Shown: positions 51,885 through 59,847 of the stretch, piece by piece
Position numbering within the stretch: the first letter of the stretch is position 1
Layout: each line of letters begins with the position of its first letter
Notes under the pieces: generated by a model
Told to the model about the DNA's origin: nothing
Databases searched by the model: none
The model's input: only the letters and a program-made list of their open reading frames with translations
Program-made: the position numbers and the translations under genes
Assembly (NCBI GenBank): GCA_016718525.1
Contig: JADKDD010000002.1
Span: 434,001-498,000 of the forward strand
DNA length: 64,000 bases
Reading direction: 5' to 3'
Source of the DNA: Rhodocyclaceae bacterium
GTDB lineage: Bacteria > Pseudomonadota > Gammaproteobacteria > Burkholderiales > Rhodocyclaceae

Positions 51885-51903
51885 GTGACGTCTGATTCGC
51901 CAA

Positions 51904-53841
51904 TTACTTGCTCGGTGTGTACCAGATCGGGGCGGTATAGGCGCGCTCTTGCAGGATCATCGTGGTGCCTGGCAGTGGCTTGTTGCCATAATATTTTGCG
52001 TCGTAGGCCGTCCATCGCGGGGTGGGGATCTCGATTACCCGGGCGTAGTAAAACGCGCTTTGTTTGGCATCAAATTTTGGATCTTTCCAGACCGTGATGA
52101 GCTCTGATGCGCCGATGGTGTTGGACCAGGTTGCGTTTGCGACGTCAACGGTGTTGCCCACCGACGTCAGTTTGCCTTTGGCGCCCATTTTGCGCCTGGC
52201 CGCGTCGCTCCACGCCACGTCATAGATCTGCTCGTGCGTGTCACCCTTCTGATCGACCCAGCCTTTGACAATCTGGATCCGGTCGAGGTTCGCGCCGATC
52301 GGGTCTTTCAGGGCAGCCACCAAGAAAGTAGGCGATTTACCGCCCGGTGCGGCGCTGAGATCGCCGCCCATCGGAACACCTTTTTCGTAGCCGACACGCG
52401 CCGGCAGCTGGGTCAGTGCATCTTTCGGTACGAAGTCAAAACCGCCAAAGAAGCGCACAATCATGCGCGGACCGGTGGTGGCATAAGTTTCCCGTCGCTT
52501 CATGGCATCGAATATGGCTTCGCGGGTATTCTCGGTCGTCCACACGGCAGCATATCCGGAGGCGCCCACTTCCCAGTCCATGATCTTGACACCCGTCTTG
52601 GCGTTGTTGAAAAAGGTTTTCGTCAAGCGCTCGGCACTCGGTTCTTGCGGCGCGGTCTTGCCAAAAAAGTTGTTCTCCTCCATCGCCGCAAGGGCATTGT
52701 GTGCGTCGCTGCTACCGATCAATCCAAACTTGAATGGGTTGGTACCGAGCTGCGCCTCCAGCTTCAAGCCATTCTTTAGCCCCTCGCGAGCATATTCGTA
52801 TTGGAGCATGTCTTTCGTCTTGGCTGCGCTACCGTCAAGATTCCCTTTGTCCCAAAGCTCAAAATTGGCGAACTCATCGTTGGGTGAAAGGAACGGGTGA
52901 GCCTCTCCCGTTCCTTTGGTTTGTGTTGTTTCATATAGCGGCTCCCACCGGGCACGCTGTTCGGCATATTCGCGATCAAGCTTTTTGCCAAACGCCTCAA
53001 CTGTCGGAAACATCAGGCCATTACTCAAATTTCCGTTGTGCGCGATGGCAAGCACTTCGCTGCTGGTCTTTTGTTCAGTGGCAGCCATCCATTTCCAGAG
53101 GTCCACCGGATTGTCGCTACCAAGAGGTTTCAGAGTGGTGTAGGGCTCAACCATCGCGGCTTGTGTGCCGTTGCCACGGAATACCACGTTGCGATGCAGA
53201 TTGTTGGCGCCGGTATTGGAAGTCCATTCGTAACCGATCAGCGCCGTAAAGCGATGCGGTTCGTTGTACGCCTCAGCGGCATTGATCGTCTCTTGCCACG
53301 CGTTTCGATAAGCTGCAGTTCCCGGTGTCGGATAGCCCTTGGGCATCTTACCCAGGCCGAAACTGTTGATGATGTCAATTGCAGCCTGTTGGCCTTTGCC
53401 TGCTCGAATCTCGTCGTACCATTTGCGGCCTTGAGGTGTAGCGAGAAGTTCCGCATCGCCGCTCATCAGCAAGGGAAAGAATCCCATGCCGTCCGAGTGA
53501 TCGGCAACAACAAGAAAATCGAGCGGACGGGACAACTTGACCGGTTGCCCGGAGTTCGATGTCAGTTGTTCGCCACGGGCGAAACGGTAGGCATCTTTGG
53601 GCGTCAGGCGTGCACCGAATGCTCCGGCATCCATTGAGAACGAGGTATGAAGATGGGTGTCGCCAAACAGCGGTAGCGTGGGGAAATTGCGTCCGGCGTA
53701 AGGTGAGTAGCCGGGCTTTGTGGGTGACGCCGTCGCTGCTTTCGCCTTGTCCGCATCACCCTCACCAGCGGCAGATGCCATTTGCGGCAGAGTCAGCGCC
53801 AATATCGAAAGTGCCGCAATGGTGCTTGTGCGTTGATTCAT
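51904..53841 (-). CDS. DUF3604 domain protein, exported
   Basis: 645 residues with a signal peptide ending MASAA. The PHP-like DUF3604 pattern begins YAGRNFPTLPLFGDTHLHTS and continues with DFLVVADHSDGMGFF, IGYEWTS, AIAHNGNLSNG and GLIGSSDAHNAL, which supply the His/Asp metal ligands of an amidohydrolase-like site. Reaction unknown. Located in the periplasm or outside. It is monocistronic; a GAGGCAACC segment lies before the start. Confidence 0.9.
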   Translation of the reverse strand: MNQRTSTIAALSILALTLPQMASAAGEGDADKAKAATASPTKPGYSPYAGRNFPTLPLFGDTHLHTSFSMDAGAFGARLTPKDAYRFARGEQLTSNSGQPVKLSRPLDFLVVADHSDGMGFFPLLMSGDAELLATPQGRKWYDEIRAGKGQQAAIDIINSFGLGKMPKGYPTPGTAAYRNAWQETINAAEAYNEPHRFTALIGYEWTSNTGANNLHRNVVFRGNGTQAAMVEPYTTLKPLGSDNPVDLWKWMAATEQKTSSEVLAIAHNGNLSNGLMFPTVEAFGKKLDREYAEQRARWEPLYETTQTKGTGEAHPFLSPNDEFANFELWDKGNLDGSAAKTKDMLQYEYAREGLKNGLKLEAQLGTNPFKFGLIGSSDAHNALAAMEENNFFGKTAPQEPSAERLTKTFFNNAKTGVKIMDWEVGASGYAAVWTTENTREAIFDAMKRRETYATTGPRMIVRFFGGFDFVPKDALTQLPARVGYEKGVPMGGDLSAAPGGKSPTFLVAALKDPIGANLDRIQIVKGWVDQKGDTHEQIYDVAWSDAARRKMGAKGKLTSVGNTVDVANATWSNTIGASELITVWKDPKFDAKQSAFYYARVIEIPTPRWTAYDAKYYGNKPLPGTTMILQERAYTAPIWYTPSK

Positions 53842-53956
53842 GGTTGCCTCCCGTAGTAGTTAAGTTTTATCGAAACTGTTCCGATGTTAGTCAATTGACG
53901 GTCGACTTTCCATCACATGTAACGCGAGTTCTGATTCAGTTTGGATGCAAGGCTGT

Positions 53957-53982
53957 CAGTTGGTGCTCACCATACGGCGTTG
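53957..53982 (+). repeat. Interspersed repeat, short form, intergenic
   Basis: CAGTTGGTGCTCACCATACG then GCGTTG, 26 nt, in the gap between the DUF3604 start and the end of the epimerase gene. Confidence 0.82.
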
Positions 53983-54014
53983 TTGAGATGAAAATCCTGA
54001 GCTAACGTCGCCGG

Positions 54015-55037
54015 TTAGATCCTTGCTTCGGCTACCATCCAATCGTAACAGTCCTTGGCCATCGCTTCCAGCGGAACTATCTTGAATCCCAATTCACGTT
54101 GTGCCTTGGCAACGGAAATCGTGCCACGGCTGCCAAACATCTTGGCCATTTCCGGCGTGAGTGCCGGCTGTTTGCCGGTGAAATTACTGGCGAAATCACC
54201 GACTGCCGCAACCACCTTTAGTACCGTCGTGGGGACAACTTTGGCTTTTGCAGGTTTGCCGAGCAGACGTTCAATGATTTGAATCAGGTCAAGCATGGAA
54301 CGATTTTCACCACCAAGCAAATAGCTTCCGCCGTTCTCGCCTTTATCCGCGGCGGCAATGTGCGCAGCGACAACTTCATGCACATGTGCGAAGGTCAGAC
54401 CGGCATCGGGTACTGCGTCCAGCTTGCCATCCCGCACCAGGGTGAACATGCGCGACCAGGTCCCAATGTCATAAGGCCCCATGATTGCGCCGGGTTGCAT
54501 GATGACTACCTCGAGTCCGCGCGACACAGCGGCACGCGCGATTTCCTGCGCTTGCCATTTAGTGAGTTCGTAGTTGACGCTTGATCCGGCAGCGCGACTG
54601 GGCGTGGCTTCGGTGATCTCGCCCGAGATCGGACCATAGGCCGCAATCGATGAAGTGACGACAAGGCGGCGCACGCCTTTGATAATGGCGGCATCCACCA
54701 CATTGCGGGTGCCCTCGATATTGTCGCGGGTCTGCTCCGCATTGCCCTTGCGCCACATATTGGTGTTGCCGGCGACGTGGAACAGGGTATCAATTCCGCT
54801 TGGCAGCGCGGCGAGCAGCGATGCTGAATCAGTGATTTCCCCCTGAACCAGGGTGGGTGAAAAGCGTGAGAGATACCTGAGGTCGGAGTTCGCTCGATGC
54901 AGTGCTGTAACGTCCCAGCCAGCGGTCTTGAGCTGTTGCACAAGATTGAGTCCGACAAAGCCGGTGCCGCCGGTAACGAAGGCGTGGCGCGGCGTGACAC
55001 TGCCACTTTGATTGATAACAAATGCGCGGGTCACCAT
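54015..55037 (-). CDS. NAD-dependent epimerase/dehydratase (dihydroflavonol reductase-like SDR)
   Basis: 340 residues from ATG 55037 with AGGAGG 8 nt upstream. Extended SDR: nucleotide-binding HAFVTGGTGFVGLNLVQQL, VTSSIAAYG (Ser) and the catalytic YELTKWQAQEI (Tyr-x3-Lys), then GGSYLLGGENRSMLDL. It resembles the dihydroflavonol-4-reductase/hopanoid-associated sugar epimerase group. The substrate cannot be assigned. The next upstream gene is not obviously related. Confidence 0.9.
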   Translation of the reverse strand: MVTRAFVINQSGSVTPRHAFVTGGTGFVGLNLVQQLKTAGWDVTALHRANSDLRYLSRFSPTLVQGEITDSASLLAALPSGIDTLFHVAGNTNMWRKGNAEQTRDNIEGTRNVVDAAIIKGVRRLVVTSSIAAYGPISGEITEATPSRAAGSSVNYELTKWQAQEIARAAVSRGLEVVIMQPGAIMGPYDIGTWSRMFTLVRDGKLDAVPDAGLTFAHVHEVVAAHIAAADKGENGGSYLLGGENRSMLDLIQIIERLLGKPAKAKVVPTTVLKVVAAVGDFASNFTGKQPALTPEMAKMFGSRGTISVAKAQRELGFKIVPLEAMAKDCYDWMVAEARI

Positions 55038-55120
55038 GAATCTGCCTCCTAGGTGCAATCAATGAGTGTGTTGAAGTATGCCCTAGTTTTTTTGCCCTTG
55101 TCGCCGGGCGTGCGGAGGGA

Positions 55121-55456
55121 TTATTTTTCAGCCTGCTCGGTCAGGATCGGGCAATAACCCAAGGCGCGTCCCTTGCAGCCGGCGTAGTGTTGACCGGCGT
55201 TCAAGCGATGACAGCAGTCACACAGTTGTCTTCTGACTTGTTCGACGCCGGCCAAAGGAATGGTCGGATTGGCGAGTAGACGCTCGGTCAAACTCTGTAG
55301 CCGTTCGACGTGCGAACGTTCAAAATCAGTTGGGGCCGGTGCATCGAGCCATGTCCGACTCTGGTAATGCACCCGCTCAACCAGCTGGCGCAGATCCGGC
55401 ACGCTTCCAGTTGATTTCCCGTGCGGCATGATCCCGTGTTGTTGATCAGCCACCAT
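55121..55456 (-). CDS. Small Cys-containing hypothetical protein
   Basis: 111 residues from ATG 55456; an internal ATG at 55429 is an alternative. Helical front (SVPDLRQLVERVHYQSRTWL, then VERLQSLTERLLANP) and a Cys-rich end (LCDCCHRLNAGQHYAGCKGR, then ALGYCPILTEQ) that could bind a metal. I do not recognise a family. It follows the YdcH-like gene on the same strand by 50 nt and may share its transcript. Confidence 0.6.
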   Translation of the reverse strand: MVADQQHGIMPHGKSTGSVPDLRQLVERVHYQSRTWLDAPAPTDFERSHVERLQSLTERLLANPTIPLAGVEQVRRQLCDCCHRLNAGQHYAGCKGRALGYCPILTEQAEK

Positions 55457-55506
55457 GATGGTTTGCCTGCTAAAAATGCATTTCGCAAATTCGGCTGCTA
55501 CCGCGA

Positions 55507-55752
55507 TCAGCCTGAATTTTTTACCAGCATCGCATACAGCTTGTCTTTCAAAGTCAGCCGCTGCTTTTTCAGTGCTTCGTATGCTTCATCGGTAACCGGC
55601 ACATTATTGCCCTCCAGTGTTTCAATCTGCGAGGTGATTTGATGGTACTCACCAAACAATTTGGCAAAGTGGTGATCGTGTGTCTTCAGCTGATGTATCG
55701 CATCGGAAAGCTCTGGAAACTCGTGGTGAAGATCGTGGTGCACGACGTACAT
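55507..55752 (-). CDS. YdcH family protein (DUF465)
   Basis: 81 residues: MYVVHHDLHHEFPELSDAIHQLKTHDHHFAKLF then a helical stretch (EYHQITSQIETLEG, EAYEALKKQRLTLKDKLYAML). This is the short helical DUF465 family, function unknown. A near-perfect FNR-type box lies 79 nt upstream, which places it in the presumed anaerobic regulon. Confidence 0.88.
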   Translation of the reverse strand: MYVVHHDLHHEFPELSDAIHQLKTHDHHFAKLFGEYHQITSQIETLEGNNVPVTDEAYEALKKQRLTLKDKLYAMLVKNSG

Positions 55753-55830
55753 AGTGATGCCCCTTTGGTTGGCATGAAAACGGTCAGTCAGTTTCTGTAT
55801 GTATTCTCAGTCGTCGCCTGTCGATTCACG

Positions 55831-55844
55831 TTGACCAAGATCAA
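55831..55844. promoter_or_regulatory. FNR/Dnr-type box upstream of ydcH-like gene
   Basis: TTGACCAAGATCAA fits TTGAY-N4-ATCAA fully. It is 79 nt from the ydcH-like start and just beyond the end of the cytochrome b fusion gene. Confidence 0.72.
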
Positions 55845-55862
55845 GCCTGTGCTGTTGTGTGG

Positions 55863-57776
55863 TCACTGCCGTGGCTGCAGAATCATTGACCGTGCCGACA
55901 AGGCGAAAGCGTCGGAGAAGCACATACCGTCTTCGGCGCCTTGTTGCTTGGCCGACGGGAACAGCGCTTCGACCATGCGCACGGAACCGCAGGCGTAGAT
56001 TTCATGGCCTTGCAGATCAGGGAAGTCTTGCAGGATGGCTTCGTGGACCAGCCCGGTGCGTCCTTTCCATTGCCCGTCTGTCGCGGCCTCGGAGAGCACT
56101 GGAACGAAATGAAAATTGTCGTGTTCGCGCGCCCAGGCCTGTGGCAGCTGCGGCAGGTAGAGATCATCCAGTTTGCGCACCCCCCAGTACAGGTAAATCG
56201 GCCGTTTCACGCCGCGGTAGAAAGCATCTTCAACCATGCTCTTGACGGGCGCGAAGCCGGTGGCGCCGGCCACAAATACCAGTGGCCGGGTCGATTCCTT
56301 GAGCACGAAATCGCCCAAAGGTCCTTCAAACCGGATCTGGTCGCCGGGCTTCATCTGCTCGAATACCTGTGTGGTGAACAAGCCGCCTTCAATACGCCGG
56401 ATCTGCAATTCGATGACATGCGATTCATGCGGCGGGTTGGCAAACGAGAAGGCACGCCGCTGTCCGCCGGGCAACAGAATGTTGATGTATTGCCCGGCCT
56501 TGAAGCTGAGTGTCTGCCCGTCAATCAAGCGCAGCACGACGCGCATGACGTCATAGTTCAGTTTCTCCATGACCACCACGCGGGCCAAGTAATCGCGAAC
56601 CAGCGCCGTTACGGCTGTTGGATCAATATCAATATCGACATCTTCCAGCGCCGTGGCGCAGCACAGCAAGACTTTGCCTTCAGCCAATTCGCTGGCGGAC
56701 AAGGCATCGGCTTGATAAATGCCAGGATTCACTGTACCCCGCGTGACCTTGCATTTGCACAAGCCGCAGCCGCCATTGCGACATTCGAAAGACAACTTGA
56801 CTTCCTGGCGCAGGCCGGCGTCGAGCAGCGTTTCGTCGAAGCGTGCCGAGACGACTTGATTGCCCGGCTGAAAATTGATTTGGTATTCGGCCTGCCCGGC
56901 GCCGCGCCGACGCGGTGGCAGCCAAGGCGCCAGGAACAACAAGGCGCTGGCAACCAAGACAATCGCCCACAAGAGGCGCGGATCAACAACATAAATCAAC
57001 GGCAGCAGGGGCAGTTGGAACCAGTCAAATGCCAGCGGCCCCGGCACGATGCCAAGATCGGCTTCGCCACCCTGACTGAGCACCGGCCGGATCAGTGCCA
57101 ACGCCAGAAACATCAAGCTGATGCCAATGATGATTTGACGCGGCGGGTTTATGCGCGCCTGGGGAATCCGCTGCACGTGTATCCATAGCAGCAAGCCGAC
57201 TGTCAATGGGATACCGATATGCATGAAGGCCAACAACGTGAACAGGCGATCGTTAACGCTTTCGACCGAGATGAAATTGCGGATCAAGGCGCCGTTGAAT
57301 ACCGGCAGAACGTCGAGCCACTCCGACGAAGCGATCACCACAAATTGCGCCAGCTGATCCCACACCAGCATGAAGCCGTTGATCCCCGCCAGATACACCA
57401 GCCAGAGCAAAATGCCCCCACTGACCCACGAGAACCAGCGGAAACCGCGATAGTGATCGTAGGCAAAGTGTCGTAGCAGATGCAACAGCATGGTCAGGAT
57501 CATGCCGTCGGTGGCATAGCGATGCACACTGCGCAAAATGCCGCCGGCCCACCATTGATCATGGGTGATACGCTGAACGGACTCGAAGGCACCGTGCACT
57601 GCGGTTTCGGAAAAAATGTACAGATACAGGCCGCTGCCGATGACCAGCCAGAATTGATAAAAGCTGATGGTGCCGAGGTGATACAGCGGATTCAGCTTGT
57701 CGCCGAAGGTATGGTTAAAGAGTTTCTCGACGCGCATGAACATCCAGCGCACGACCTTCTGCAGTGCTTCAAGCAT
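55863..57776 (-). CDS. Cytochrome b / 2Fe-2S ferredoxin / ferredoxin-NAD(P) reductase fusion
   Basis: About 637 residues. I prefer ATG 57776, preceded by ATGAGGA; in-frame ATGs at 57791 and 57872 are alternatives. Residues 1-300: cytochrome b with His ligands in SVHRYATDGM/LLHLLRHF and FMHIGIP/WIHVQRI, clearly paralogous to the 26057 gene. About 310-395: plant-type 2Fe-2S ferredoxin with CRNGGCGLCKCK and LLCCA. About 410-640: FNR-type reductase with FAD motif RRAFSFANPP, VAGATGFAPVKSMVEDA and YACGSVRMVEA. It probably links NAD(P)H or ferredoxin to the quinone pool. A weak FNR-like site lies upstream. Confidence 0.88.
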   Translation of the reverse strand: MLEALQKVVRWMFMRVEKLFNHTFGDKLNPLYHLGTISFYQFWLVIGSGLYLYIFSETAVHGAFESVQRITHDQWWAGGILRSVHRYATDGMILTMLLHLLRHFAYDHYRGFRWFSWVSGGILLWLVYLAGINGFMLVWDQLAQFVVIASSEWLDVLPVFNGALIRNFISVESVNDRLFTLLAFMHIGIPLTVGLLLWIHVQRIPQARINPPRQIIIGISLMFLALALIRPVLSQGGEADLGIVPGPLAFDWFQLPLLPLIYVVDPRLLWAIVLVASALLFLAPWLPPRRRGAGQAEYQINFQPGNQVVSARFDETLLDAGLRQEVKLSFECRNGGCGLCKCKVTRGTVNPGIYQADALSASELAEGKVLLCCATALEDVDIDIDPTAVTALVRDYLARVVVMEKLNYDVMRVVLRLIDGQTLSFKAGQYINILLPGGQRRAFSFANPPHESHVIELQIRRIEGGLFTTQVFEQMKPGDQIRFEGPLGDFVLKESTRPLVFVAGATGFAPVKSMVEDAFYRGVKRPIYLYWGVRKLDDLYLPQLPQAWAREHDNFHFVPVLSEAATDGQWKGRTGLVHEAILQDFPDLQGHEIYACGSVRMVEALFPSAKQQGAEDGMCFSDAFALSARSMILQPRQ

Positions 57777-57875
57777 CACAAACGTCCTCATTACGGGCCG
57801 ATATAAAAAGCACGCTAAATCCATGCGTCTCTCTCGGCGACACAGATAGCTTAAGCTGCCAGCGGAGCGCAAGCC

Positions 57876-57889
57876 TTGTCGTATATCAA
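57876..57889. promoter_or_regulatory. Weak FNR-like site upstream of cytochrome b fusion
   Basis: TTGTCGTATATCAA differs from the consensus at two positions; it lies 100 nt from the chosen start. Confidence 0.35.
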
Positions 57890-57948
57890 GGACAGCATCG
57901 GGAATTAATGTGCCGGTCCGCGCCCGGCCGATTGGTGATGGCGAACGC

Positions 57949-59835
57949 TTACTCGACGGTCACCGATTTGGCTAAATTGCGTGGTTTGTCGACGTCGGTT
58001 CCCTTCACCAGTGCCACGTGATACGAGAGCAGTTGCAACGCCACAACATGCAGCACGGGAGACAACAAGCCATAGTGTTCCGCTAGGCGCAAAACATGCA
58101 CCGCATCGCCCTCGGTCACCGCTGAGTCAGCATCGGCAAATACATACAGTTCGCCACCGCGCGCCGCGACTTCCATCAGGTTTGATTTGAGTTTCTCGAG
58201 CAAGGCGTCGTTCGGGGCAATGGTGATTACCGGCATATCGGCATCGACCAGCGCCAGCGGGCCATGTTTTAGCTCGCCGGCCGGGTAGCCTTCGGCGTGG
58301 ATATAAGAGATTTCCTTGAGCTTGAGCGCGCCTTCCAAGGCGATGGGATAGTGCATGCCGCGACCGAGAAACAAGGCGTGGTGCTTGTTGGCAAAGTGCA
58401 ACGCCCAGCTGGCGATCTGCGGCTCCAATGTAAGCACTTTCTGCACTGCCAAGGGCAAATGGCGCAGATCGGTCAGGTACTGCGCCTCGTCAGCTACGCT
58501 CAACCGCCCGGACGCCTTTGCCAGTGTCACCGCGAGCAGGAACAGGGCAGCGAGTTGGGTGGTGAAGGCCTTGGTTGATGCGACACCAACTTCCGGACCG
58601 GCGCGGGTCAGGAAACGCAATGCACACTCACGCACGATGGCAGATTCCGGTACGTTGCAAATCGCCAGAGTACGCTGCATGCCCAGCGACTTGGCGTATT
58701 TCACCGACGCCAGGGTATCTGCCGTTTCACCTGATTGTGAAATTGCAATGACCAATTGATTCGGATCGGGTACTGAAGCGCGATAGCGATATTCGCTGGC
58801 GATTTCGACTGTACACCGGATACCGGCGATTTGCTCGATCCAGTAACGCGCAACAAGGCCCGAGTGGTAACTGGTGCCGCAGGCAAGGATCAACACCGAA
58901 TTGATTCCGGTGAAAACTTCGGGCGCATTGGCACCGAAAAGATTGGGCATCAAAGATTGTGCTCCGCCGATCATTTCCAGCGTTGCCGCCAGGGCCTCGG
59001 GCTGCTCGAAAATTTCCTTTTGCATGTAGTGTTGGTAGTCGCCCAACTCCACTGCTTCGGCACTCAAGGTGCTGACATGAACCGGTCGATCGACACCAAT
59101 AACCAACGGCGTACCCTCTTCGGGGCACTCCCGGTCTGTCGCCCTCCCTGTATCGCCAGCACCAACTGAGAAGATTCGTACCGATTGACGCTTAATCTCG
59201 GCAACATCACCTTCTTCCAGATAGACGATATTACGGGTCACCGACAAAAGTGCTGACGCATCGGACGCGGCATAGTTGCCATGCTCACCCAAGCCTAATA
59301 AAAGTGGCGAGCCACGACGGGCGACCACCACACAATCGTCGCCTTCGCGGATGACCGCGATGCCATAGGCGCCGACCAACTGGGCGCAGGCGCGACGTAC
59401 CGCAGTCAACAAATCTGCCGCGCACTTCAATTCAAAGTGCACTAAATGCGCAATCACCTCGGTATCGGTTTCAGAAACAAATACGTACCCTTGTGCGATC
59501 AACATTTGCCGAATGGGTATGTAGTTTTCGATAATGCCGTTGTGAACCAAGGCCACGCCAGAAGACATCAGCGGATGAGTATTCCGCTCTGATGGCGCAC
59601 CGTGAGTTGCCCACCGCGTATGAGCAATACCGGCCTTCGCCGTGCAGTCTTGCGCTTGGACCGCGAGATCAGCAACACGCCCGGTACTGCACATCCGCGT
59701 CAACGCCCTTTTTGCGGACTCGTCACGAACTGCAATCCCCGCCGAGTCGTAACCGCGATACTCAAGTCGTGTCAGACCTTCGATCAGTAGCGGGACAATG
59801 TCCCTGTCAGCAACTGCGGCAACGATTCCACACAT
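57949..59835 (-). CDS. glmS: Glucosamine-fructose-6-phosphate aminotransferase with repeat-encoded insertion
   Basis: 628 residues, longer than the usual about 610. N-terminal glutaminase with nucleophile Cys2 (MCGIVAAV), then two SIS sugar-isomerase domains (LACGTSYHSGLVARYWIEQ, SQSGETADTL, KLKEISYIHAEGYPAGELKHGP) and the C-terminal PRNLAKSVTVE. It makes glucosamine-6-phosphate from fructose-6-phosphate and glutamine. Residues about 222-246 (VGAGDTGRATDRECPEEGTPLVIG) are an insertion coded by a 65-nt repeat, in the linker between the glutaminase and isomerase parts just before DRPVHVSTLSAEAVELG. The gene must be functional in a normal cell, so the insertion is probably tolerated. glmU lies 12 nt upstream on the same strand. 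Confidence 0.97.
   Translation of the reverse strand: MCGIVAAVADRDIVPLLIEGLTRLEYRGYDSAGIAVRDESAKRALTRMCSTGRVADLAVQAQDCTAKAGIAHTRWATHGAPSERNTHPLMSSGVALVHNGIIENYIPIRQMLIAQGYVFVSETDTEVIAHLVHFELKCAADLLTAVRRACAQLVGAYGIAVIREGDDCVVVARRGSPLLLGLGEHGNYAASDASALLSVTRNIVYLEEGDVAEIKRQSVRIFSVGAGDTGRATDRECPEEGTPLVIGVDRPVHVSTLSAEAVELGDYQHYMQKEIFEQPEALAATLEMIGGAQSLMPNLFGANAPEVFTGINSVLILACGTSYHSGLVARYWIEQIAGIRCTVEIASEYRYRASVPDPNQLVIAISQSGETADTLASVKYAKSLGMQRTLAICNVPESAIVRECALRFLTRAGPEVGVASTKAFTTQLAALFLLAVTLAKASGRLSVADEAQYLTDLRHLPLAVQKVLTLEPQIASWALHFANKHHALFLGRGMHYPIALEGALKLKEISYIHAEGYPAGELKHGPLALVDADMPVITIAPNDALLEKLKSNLMEVAARGGELYVFADADSAVTEGDAVHVLRLAEHYGLLSPVLHVVALQLLSYHVALVKGTDVDKPRNLAKSVTVE
59104..59168 (-). 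repeat. Interspersed repeat, 65-nt form, in glmS
   Basis: Minus strand begins CAGTTGGTGCTGGCGATACA and ends GGGTACGCCGTTG. Same length as, and 56 of 65 positions equal to, the nirH copy. Read in the glmS frame as VGAGDT...EGTPL. Confidence 0.9.
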
Positions 59836-59847
59836 ACGTTCGCTTCC

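Noticed and set aside
55941..57188. A 415-residue plus-strand protein opposite the cytochrome b fusion
   Set aside because: Rich in Gln/His/Arg and without domains; it is the antisense of a gene with clear domains.
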